Positions 7,985 to 12,736 of a stretch of 36,057 nucleotides of DNA are shown in pieces. The stretch covers positions 1-36,057 of the IMG/VR virus record IMGVR_UViG_3300046001_000289. The stretch is one strand, 5' to 3'. Source of the DNA: a virus. The position numbers and the translations under genes are program-made. The notes beneath the pieces are model-generated. The model was not told the origin of the DNA and made no database searches. It saw only the letters and a program-made list of their open reading frames with translations. The number at the start of each line of letters is the position of its first letter. Position 1 is the stretch's first letter.

Positions 7985-8196
7985 GAGTCCCAATCCTCAG
8001 TTGATAATTTAATATTACAAAAATCTTGGTGTTCGGTGTTGATGTGCTTGCGCATGAGCGCGCATATTGCATCAATCAATTTTCGGTCGACTAGGTCGTT
8101 GATTGTGAGAGTCGCGAACGGGTCCGCGTCTATGCCTTCTGGCGTAAAAGCATTACCCCGGTGAAAGGTCACCGTCGTTTTGTCATAATGGCTCAT
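7981..8196 (-). CDS. Small phage protein, 71 aa, unknown
   Basis: Start at 8196 with AAAAGGAA upstream; that ribosome site partly overlaps the stop codon of the preceding gene, and this gene's own TGA overlaps the next ATG. It begins MSHYDKTTVTFHRG, has a helical middle LTINDLVDRKLIDAICALMRKH, and ends DFCNIKLSTEDWDS. Acidic and soluble. No family recognised. Positioned mid-operon among tightly coupled small genes. Confidence 0.7.
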   Translation of the reverse strand: MSHYDKTTVTFHRGNAFTPEGIDADPFATLTINDLVDRKLIDAICALMRKHINTEHQDFCNIKLSTEDWDS

Positions 8197-8206
8197 TTGA
8201 TTCCTT

Positions 8207-8434
8207 TTAAATAGTGCAGCAGCCGCAGCACGGTGCGTCAATACACCGGCCGCGCGGGTTACGGTGGAAAACGGTCGGGCCATTGTCACCGTAAAAAACA
8301 ACGCGAGAGTCGCCGGGTTCCTCGAGCCAGGCGCGGCGCGTTACGGTGTCAAATTTAATGTCATCGCCGGGGTTTATCCTGGCGCCGGACCGGCTACAGT
8401 GGCCGGGGTATTTTGCTCTCATGCTTTTTATCAT
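8207..8434 (-). CDS. Cys-rich small protein, degenerate zinc-finger-like
   Basis: 75 aa from the ATG at 8434 (AAGG eight bases upstream; ATGA overlap with the upstream gene). The opening AKYPGHCSRSGARINPGDDI looks like the short bacterial/phage 'AKYPG-C-x2-C-G-x-I-x-G-D-x-I' zinc module found near PARP-type fingers, but the second cysteine of CxxC is a serine here. The C-terminus compensates with a cluster C64, C69, C70, C72, C73. It may still bind metal using C13 and the tail cysteines; this is inference. Acidic middle, no membrane segment. A longer in-frame ORF reaching 8563 overlaps the next gene extensively and is rejected. Confidence 0.7.
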   Translation of the reverse strand: MIKSMRAKYPGHCSRSGARINPGDDIKFDTVTRRAWLEEPGDSRVVFYGDNGPTVFHRNPRGRCIDAPCCGCCTI

Positions 8435-9090
8435 GCTGCTAACCTTAAATTGATTGTGCGATGACGCGAACCGTGCGCCGGGAAACCTACAATAGCCGCG
8501 CGCTGGCGCTGGCAAAGCTGGCATGTCGCGCAGCTGACGTCGTCGCGCTGGGTCGCTGGGCAAACGACGACCGGCCGGCCGGCTGGCGTTTTTAGGTTTT
8601 CGTTTTGCGTTGACGGTAGGACGACGACGACCGGGCCGGCGTTTTGATCGGCCAAATAATCGGCGTCATTTAAATCATTGGCCGATAAGTTGACAGTAAA
8701 ACCCCAATTATTGGCATGCCGGATCCATGCAATGCTGGCGGCGTCGCGATGATGCGAATAAGTAAACCCGCGTTTACCGGTGTTCGCGGCCACCAATTCA
8801 CCCAGCTTTGCGGCGTCAATTGTGCCGTTTTGCTGGGGTAGATCGCCGGCTTGGTTATGGCGCCAAATTTGATTGTCGGGTAAGCGCGCGATTGTCTCGC
8901 AAAATTCACCCCAGGACGTGCCGCGCGTTTTCATAGATACGGCGGCCCAGTGTAGCGCCAGTGGCCCGCTGGCTGCGTAGCATTCGGCCTTCATTTTGCA
9001 ATCAGCCGGGCAACTGTTGCGCTCGGTCGTTGACACTGGAATTGGGCCGGTTTTGACGTTCGCGCTTTTTAGTGTTAAGTGTACGTGCAT
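8431..9090 (-). CDS. Cys-rich phage protein, radical-SAM/TIM-barrel-like (possibly DUF7227)
   Basis: 219 aa from the ATG at 9090, where AAGGGG stands six bases upstream; a 38-residue extension lacks a ribosome site and runs through the upstream gene. I recognise it as a conserved phage protein that I recall as DUF7227, without certainty. Two cysteine groups stand out: C27-x3-C31-x5-C37-Y near the start, after TGPIPVSTT, and C177, C187, C190, C193 near the end. Between them lie beta-strand-like blocks, LPDNQIWRHNQAGDL, RGFTYSH, GFTVNLSANDL, GPVVVVLP and RPVVVC, in the rhythm of a TIM barrel. The CYA at the end of the first cluster recalls DUF5131-type radical-SAM relatives. Function unknown; metal or Fe-S binding is likely. 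The largest gene of the accessory operon. Confidence 0.75.
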   Translation of the reverse strand: MHVHLTLKSANVKTGPIPVSTTERNSCPADCKMKAECYAASGPLALHWAAVSMKTRGTSWGEFCETIARLPDNQIWRHNQAGDLPQQNGTIDAAKLGELVAANTGKRGFTYSHHRDAASIAWIRHANNWGFTVNLSANDLNDADYLADQNAGPVVVVLPSTQNENLKTPAGRPVVVCPATQRDDVSCATCQLCQRQRAAIVGFPAHGSRHRTINLRLAA

Positions 9091-9103
9091 GTTTTGCCCC
9101 TTG

Positions 9104-9274
9104 TTAACGTGATGCTGGCGCGCCGTTAGCGCGTGCGCGGGTGATTGCAATTTGAGCGGCGCGGTAAGATTTAAAAACGCGGCCGGGAAAAGTATTTGCG
9201 TCATCGGTCACATAGCATTCGGCGCGCGCAGCGCGGCCGTTGATGTACATGCCGTTATAGTATTTTGTAAACAT
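9104..9274 (-). CDS. Small basic phage protein, 56 aa, unknown
   Basis: ATG at 9274 with AAAGGG six bases upstream, TAA at 9104-9106. It begins MFTKYYNGMYINGRAARAEC, then YVTDDANTFPGRVFKSYRAAQIAITRARAN. The protein is basic with a probable short beta-hairpin followed by a helix. It resembles small phage proteins of the form 'fingGhkvRAECYVtg' that I have seen in other phages, but no function is known to me. It fills the gap between the 32-aa membrane gene and the Cys-rich gene, and its stop is 13 nt before the next ATG. Confidence 0.7.
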   Translation of the reverse strand: MFTKYYNGMYINGRAARAECYVTDDANTFPGRVFKSYRAAQIAITRARANGAPASR

Positions 9275-9284
9275 AGCCGGCCCT

Positions 9285-9383
9285 TTATTTAATTAAAACG
9301 TCAAAATACGCCAGGGCGCCGACAGTGAGCGCGGCCGCGATAACGGCGGCCGCCAGGATATCTAAAAATAATGCTTTTTTCAT
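9285..9383 (-). CDS. 32-aa single-span membrane protein (candidate)
   Basis: ATG at 9383 with AAAGG about ten bases upstream, TAA at 9285-9287, and 10 nt to the next ATG. It begins MKKALFLDILAAAVIAAALT and has a continuous hydrophobic span at about residues 4-26. The basic N-terminus (KK) favours an N-in orientation; the last residues are DVLIK. No lipobox cysteine. No family recognised. With the 19-aa peptide at 7412 it makes two membrane microproteins in this operon. Confidence 0.6.
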   Translation of the reverse strand: MKKALFLDILAAAVIAAALTVGALAYFDVLIK

Positions 9384-9431
9384 GTTGTTTTGCCTTTATG
9401 TTATTGGCCGGTTTTGCGCCGGCCGGTTTAG

Positions 9432-9620
9432 TTAAACAATAAATTCAGGATGATTTGTCACACCGAATGCCAGCGCATGAGCGCGCAACGCTTCGGCGCT
9501 TTTTTGGCTGCGAGCGCAGCGAATGAGCGCAGATATAGCGCGCGCCACATAGTCCGGACCTAAGCCGGCTGCGCGGTATTTTGTAATCAATTGCAATTCG
9601 CGAATTTCAGATTTAGTCAT
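9432..9620 (-). CDS. Small phage protein, 62 aa, helical, unknown
   Basis: First gene of the accessory operon. Start chosen at 9620, where AAGGA stands five bases upstream; a longer frame to 9701 would run through the promoter. The protein MTKSEIRELQLITKYRAAGL then GPDYVARAISALIRCARSQK, ending FGVTNHPEFIV, is almost all helix and mildly basic. It resembles short phage proteins of the type '...yaArals.liR...' of unknown role. It could bind DNA or RNA, but no clear helix-turn-helix is visible. About 48 bases separate its stop from the next ATG; that gap has a GC-rich imperfect repeat of aaccggcc. Confidence 0.7.
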   Translation of the reverse strand: MTKSEIRELQLITKYRAAGLGPDYVARAISALIRCARSQKSAEALRAHALAFGVTNHPEFIV

Positions 9621-9669
9621 TTTGGTCCTTAGGTTAGTTGATACCGGCTTTTCGTTTGCCAGTGTAGCT

Positions 9670-9697
9670 ATTGTAAGGGAATTATTTACACTGTCAA
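9670..9697 (-). promoter_or_regulatory. Strong sigma70 promoter of the accessory operon
   Basis: Reading leftwards, a perfect -35 TTGACA (9692-9697), a 16-bp spacer and -10 TACAAT (9670-9675), one mismatch to consensus. The expected start is near 9663, giving a leader of about 43 nt to the first gene (ATG 9620). It is the best promoter match I found in the window. Confidence 0.8.
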
Positions 9698-9712
9698 GCA
9701 TTTATTTGCAAC

Positions 9713-9729
9713 TATGCAAAACTTGCATA
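9713..9729. promoter_or_regulatory. Inverted repeat upstream of the accessory promoter
   Basis: Perfect 7-bp arms TATGCAA/TTGCATA around AAC, just upstream of the leftward -35 (9692-9697) and next to the first iteron pair. Its position suits an activator or repressor site. No cognate regulator was recognised in the window. Confidence 0.45.
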
Positions 9730-9748
9730 ATCTTGGGTCATTTGGGTC

Positions 9749-9788
9749 GCGCTTAGGTTATGCATTCGCGCTGCGATGACCTAAGCGC
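9749..9788. repeat. Inverted repeat with 10-bp arms
   Basis: GCGCTTAGGT (9749-9758) and ACCTAAGCGC (9779-9788) are perfect complements around 20 bases. The right arm includes a variant iteron (GACCTAA at 9778), so it looks like a diverged iteron pair extended by GC. Confidence 0.6.
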
Positions 9789-9860
9789 CAGCGCCCGCCA
9801 ATATTGGAAAGCATTGTGTTTTAGGTCATTTGGGTCATTGTTTATAGATAACATCAATAA

Positions 9861-9884
9861 TTTATATACTGTATATAAAGACAG
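9861..9884. promoter_or_regulatory. AT-rich palindrome overlapping a LexA-like (SOS) box
   Basis: TTTATATACTGTATATAAA (9861-9879) is a perfect 19-bp palindrome with a central T. Overlapping it, 9869-9884 reads CTGT-ATATAAAG-ACAG, an exact fit to the CTGT-N8-ACAG LexA consensus of gamma- and betaproteobacteria, preceded by TA as in the extended consensus. It lies in the AT-rich stretch between iteron groups, where origin melting would be expected. So it may be a LexA operator, a DNA-unwinding element, or both. No gene starts within 200 bp of it. Confidence 0.5.
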
Positions 9885-10144
9885 TGTAACGCCATGTGGA
9901 CAACTCTACCCGCGTCGATTTTTGCAGCGTGACAAAATGACCCAAATGACCCAAAGCCGGGGAATTCCCTGGGCGCCAGATCTGCGCTTTTTGGGTCATT
10001 TGGGTCAACAAAAAACAAATGACCCAAATGACCCAATGACAATGGCCACTGGCGCCAGCTTGCAATTTAAAACCGTGACCCAAATGACCCAAATGACCTA
10101 AGGCCGGCGGCCGGTCGCATTATGCAATGACCCTACAGCCAGAA

Positions 10145-10172
10145 GGGGTAGGGTAGGGCCGGCAGCATAGGG
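10145..10172 (+). other. G-run cluster, possible G-quadruplex
   Basis: Four runs of at least three G (10145-10148, 10151-10153, 10156-10158, 10170-10172) with loops of 2, 2 and 11 nt. This could fold into a G-quadruplex or simply reflect GC-rich sequence at the edge of the iteron region. Confidence 0.3.
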
Positions 10173-10188
10173 CCGACAAAAACGTACC

Positions 10189-10222
10189 GTTCGCGAACAA
10201 TTTTTATTTTTTGTTGTAAACT
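10189..10222 (+). promoter_or_regulatory. Possible late-operon promoter/operator
   Basis: The palindrome GTTCGCGAAC (10189-10198) is followed by a T-rich run and TAAACT (10217-10222), a weak -10, upstream of the first late gene. No good -35 is present where the palindrome lies. A promoter needing an activator bound at the palindrome would fit late genes, but this is inference. Confidence 0.35.
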
Positions 10223-10253
10223 AAAGGCTACGTGCAACCAGCATGGAGAGCCT

Positions 10254-10682
10254 ATGTTCTATTCAATCCCATTCACACCGCGCAATGTGCAGGCGACAGA
10301 GTCGCGTTTAAAGGCGGTGTATGACGCTGCCAAACTTGGCCTCAAAGGCGATACGCTGGCCTTGGCCGCCGGCATGCTCCCCACCGAATACCGACAACTT
10401 ACGCAACTTGATCCTGTTGTGGAGATGGCTGCGCAAAAAGGCAAAGCCGACGCTGAGATAGAGATGGCCAACATTGTCAGAGCCGCCGCGCTAGACGGCG
10501 ACGCTAAGATGGCGTTAGAAGTTTTGAAGCACCAGCACGGCTGGGTGGCCAAGCAAGCCATATCTGTCGAGGTCGACCAGCGCATATCCATCACTGGCGC
10601 ACTGGCCGAGGCAGCTAAAAGGCTAGATGTGATTGACGTACAGGCCAAGGAGCAAAATGCAATCGACCATATACAGCGCTGA
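10254..10682 (+). CDS. terS: Terminase small subunit
   Basis: 142 aa, immediately upstream of and overlapping the large terminase. The N-terminal third RLKAVYDAAKLGLKGDTLAL then AAGMLPTEYRQLTQLDP has the layout of a terminase small subunit helix-turn-helix. The central helices (AEIEMANIVRAAALDGDAKM) would mediate oligomerisation, and the C-terminal stretch ISITGALAEAAKRL is likely the portal/TerL-interacting tail. GGAGAG four bases before the ATG. It selects phage DNA for headful packaging. Call rests on motif layout and gene position. Confidence 0.75.
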   Translation: MFYSIPFTPRNVQATESRLKAVYDAAKLGLKGDTLALAAGMLPTEYRQLTQLDPVVEMAAQKGKADAEIEMANIVRAAALDGDAKMALEVLKHQHGWVAKQAISVEVDQRISITGALAEAAKRLDVIDVQAKEQNAIDHIQR

Positions 10683-12183
10683 AGACGAACAGGAGTTGAT
10701 GGCACGCCTATGGGCGCCAGCCATCAAGGACAACCCACTGGCGTTTGTAATGTTTGCGTTTCCTTGGGGTCAGGCAGGCACACCGTTGGAACACTTCACT
10801 GGCCCGCGCAAGTGGCAGCGTGAAGTCTTACAGCAGATCACAGACCACATCAAACAGAACAACGGCAAACTGGATTACGACACCCTGAGAAGCGCCGTCA
10901 GTAGCGGGCGCGGTATTGGTAAGTCGGCCCTAGTCTCATGGATCACGATTTGGATGTTGTCCACGCGGATTGGCTCGACGACCATCATCTCGGCCAACAG
11001 TGAATCTCAATTAAGGTCAGTCACTTGGGCCGAGATAACCAAGTGGCTAGCGATGGCGCTTAACAGCCACTGGTTTGAGGTGTCAGCCACCAGGCTGATG
11101 CCGGCCAAGTGGCTCACGGAATTGGTCGAGCGTGATCTTAAGAAGGGCACGCGCTACTGGGGCGTCGAGGGACGGCTGTGGTCAGCGGAGAATCCTGATG
11201 CTTATGCGGGTGTCCACAACTTCGACGGTGTGCTGGTGGTGTTTGACGAAGCGTCTGGTATTGACGACAGCATTTGGGCGGTCACATCTGGATTCTTCAC
11301 AGAGAACACGCCCAACAGGTTCTGGATGGCGTTCTCTAACCCACGGCGCAACACTGGGTACTTTTACGAAGCGTTTAACAGCAAACGGGAGTTCTGGTCG
11401 ACCAAGGTGGTAGACGCCCGCACGGTCGAGGGTACAGACAAACAGGTGTACCAGCAGATCATTGACGAGTATGGCCCAGACTCAGCGCAAGCGCACGTCG
11501 AGGTGTATGGTCAGTTCCCGTCTGAAGGTGACGATCAGTTTATATCGGCTTTGCTTGTGGACGACGCGATGAAAAGGCCGGCGTATAAAGACCTATCCGC
11601 GCCAATTGTCATCGGTGTCGACCCGGCACGGTTTGGCGCTGACGCAACGGTCATTGCAGTGCGCCAAGGACGGGACATAGTCAGCATCCGGCGCCACCGG
11701 GGCGACGACACCATGACTGTAGTGGGGCATGTGATTGACGTCATAGAAGAATACAAGCCAACTTTAGTCGTGATCGACGAAGGCGGGTTAGGAGCCGGCA
11801 TTGTCGACCGTTTGAAAGAGCAGCGCTACAAGGTCAAGGGCATCAACTTTGGTACTAAGTCTAAGAATCCCATTATGTATGGCAACAAAAGAGCCGAAAT
11901 GTGGGGTGCAATGAAAGATTGGCTCAAAGGGGCGTCGATTCCGCTTGACAGATTTCTTAAAACTGATCTAATTTCGCCTATGATGAAGCCCGACTCTAAG
12001 GGTACAATCTTCTTAGAGTCGAAAAAAGACATGAAAGCGCGGGGCTTGGCCTCACCAGACGCGGCAGACGCGATCTGTGTGACGTTTGCATACCCTGTGG
12101 CCCACCGTGAGGCGCGTGAACCCACGCAGCGCCGCATGTATTCAGATCGAAGCGTGGTTGCAACTTCTTGGATGGGTAGCTAA
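10657..12183 (+). CDS. terL: Terminase large subunit
   Basis: 508 aa packaging ATPase-nuclease. I chose the ATG at 10657 because AAGGAG stands four bases upstream; the in-frame start at 10633 lacks one. ATPase: Walker A GRGIGKSA (K89) and Walker B VLVVFDEA (D197, E198). RNase H-like nuclease: D322 in GVDPARFGAD, D374 in VVIDEGG and D468/D471 in SPDAADA, the expected acidic triad. Length and motifs are normal for headful-packaging podoviruses. Overlaps the small subunit gene by 26 nt. Confidence 0.95.
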   Translation: MQSTIYSAEDEQELMARLWAPAIKDNPLAFVMFAFPWGQAGTPLEHFTGPRKWQREVLQQITDHIKQNNGKLDYDTLRSAVSSGRGIGKSALVSWITIWMLSTRIGSTTIISANSESQLRSVTWAEITKWLAMALNSHWFEVSATRLMPAKWLTELVERDLKKGTRYWGVEGRLWSAENPDAYAGVHNFDGVLVVFDEASGIDDSIWAVTSGFFTENTPNRFWMAFSNPRRNTGYFYEAFNSKREFWSTKVVDARTVEGTDKQVYQQIIDEYGPDSAQAHVEVYGQFPSEGDDQFISALLVDDAMKRPAYKDLSAPIVIGVDPARFGADATVIAVRQGRDIVSIRRHRGDDTMTVVGHVIDVIEEYKPTLVVIDEGGLGAGIVDRLKEQRYKVKGINFGTKSKNPIMYGNKRAEMWGAMKDWLKGASIPLDRFLKTDLISPMMKPDSKGTIFLESKKDMKARGLASPDAADAICVTFAYPVAHREAREPTQRRMYSDRSVVATSWMGS

Positions 12184-12441
12184 ATGGGAAAAAAGAGTGT
12201 TTCACTTTCTGTTGGCCGAGGCGAGAAGTTGCCAGTGTCCAAGGGTGCAGGCTTGACCGAGAAAGGACGCGAAAAGTACAACCGTGAAACAGGCTCAAAC
12301 CTCAAAGCGCCAGCGCCTAACCCCAAAACCAAGGCAGACCAAGGCCGTAAAGATTCATTTTGTGCAAGAATGGGCGCAGTAGCGGCCAACGCCAAAGACG
12401 GTGAACGCGCTAAAGCAGCCCTTAAACGATGGAAGTGTTAG
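12184..12441 (+). CDS. Small basic phage protein (DUF6321-like)
   Basis: 85 aa. The segment GAGLTEKGREKYNRETGSNLK and the downstream KDSFCARMGAVAANAK match what I recall of DUF6321, a small lysine-rich family found next to packaging or portal genes in many marine and freshwater phages. Very basic; no known function, perhaps a DNA-associated head protein. Its ATG directly follows the terminase stop, with GGATGG upstream as a ribosome site. Confidence 0.75.
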   Translation: MGKKSVSLSVGRGEKLPVSKGAGLTEKGREKYNRETGSNLKAPAPNPKTKADQGRKDSFCARMGAVAANAKDGERAKAALKRWKC

Positions 12442-12442
12442 T

Positions 12443-12592
12443 ATGAAAAAGCCCGGACTTTATGCCAATATCGCAGCAAAACGTGAGCGCATAGCCGCTG
12501 GCTCCAAAGAAAAGATGCGCTCCCCTGGCGACAAGGGCGCACCGACTGCCAAAGCGTTCAAAGAATCTGCTAAAACAGCAAAGAAGAAATAA
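12443..12592 (+). CDS. Small Lys-rich phage protein, 49 aa
   Basis: ATG at 12443 with GGAAG ten bases before. [20 protein letters not shown] then [29 protein letters not shown] is a recurrent small phage protein ('KKPGLYANI-xAKRxRIAAGSxEKMRxPGxKGAP') found beside terminase and portal genes. Highly basic, no hydrophobic segment. Function unknown; with its neighbours on both sides it forms a cluster of three tiny basic proteins between terminase and portal. Confidence 0.75.
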   Translation: MKKPGLYANIAAKRERIAAGSKEKMRSPGDKGAPTAKAFKESAKTAKKK

Positions 12593-12594
12593 TC

Positions 12595-12735
12595 ATGCCG
12601 TTGGTCAAATCTAAATCACCCGAAGCCTTCCGCAAGAACATCAAAGCTGAAGTCAAAGCCGGCAAACCCGTCAAGCAGGCCGTGGCAATAGCTTATTCGG
12701 TCAAACGCGAAGCCTCAAAAGCAAAGAAGAAATAA
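12595..12735 (+). CDS. Small Lys-rich phage protein, 46 aa
   Basis: ATG at 12595, two bases after the previous stop; its own TAA ends one base before the portal ATG. It begins [20 protein letters not shown] and contains [18 protein letters not shown], the hallmark of a short conserved phage family (I think DUF6496). Function unknown. Its tail [10 protein letters not shown] resembles the tail of the gene before it (SAKTAKKK), and both end in the DNA AAAGCAAAGAAGAAATAA or a close variant, hinting at local duplication. Confidence 0.7.
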   Translation: MPLVKSKSPEAFRKNIKAEVKAGKPVKQAVAIAYSVKREASKAKKK

Positions 12736-12736
12736 C

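Larger units (their letters stand above)
9733..10135. repeat. Iteron array, heptamer GACCCAA in both orientations (putative origin)
   Basis: Eleven exact heptamers. Six read GACCCAA on the plus strand, starting at 9939, 9948, 10021, 10030, 10077 and 10086. Five read TTGGGTC, starting at 9733, 9742, 9830, 9991 and 10000. Variants are TTAGGTC at 9821, GACCTAA at 9778 and 10095, and GACCCTA at 10129. Most copies come as tandem pairs with an exact 9-bp step (unit TGACCCAAA). Pairs in opposite orientation form long inverted repeats: 18-bp arms 9938-9955/9990-10007, and 17-bp arms 9991-10007/10020-10036 around 12 A-rich bases. Short iterons, an AT-rich block and an origin-melting type primase-helicase in the same genome make a replication origin the leading reading; an operator array is the alternative. 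No credible gene lies here. Confidence 0.75.

Noticed and set aside
9591-9701. N-terminal extension of the 62-aa gene to 9701
   Set aside because: It would translate through the -35/-10 promoter; the ATG at 9620 has a proper ribosome site.
9760-10101. 113-aa plus-strand ORF over the iterons
   Set aside because: Its repeats (TQMTQ) are just the translated iterons, it has no ribosome site, and it spans the inverted repeats and the LexA-like box.
9733-10101. CRISPR-like array
   Set aside because: Units are 9 bp, lie in both orientations and lack regular spacers; no cas genes.
10102-10253. tRNA or small RNA before the late operon
   Set aside because: No cloverleaf or conserved tRNA bases were seen; only G-runs, a palindrome and a weak -10.
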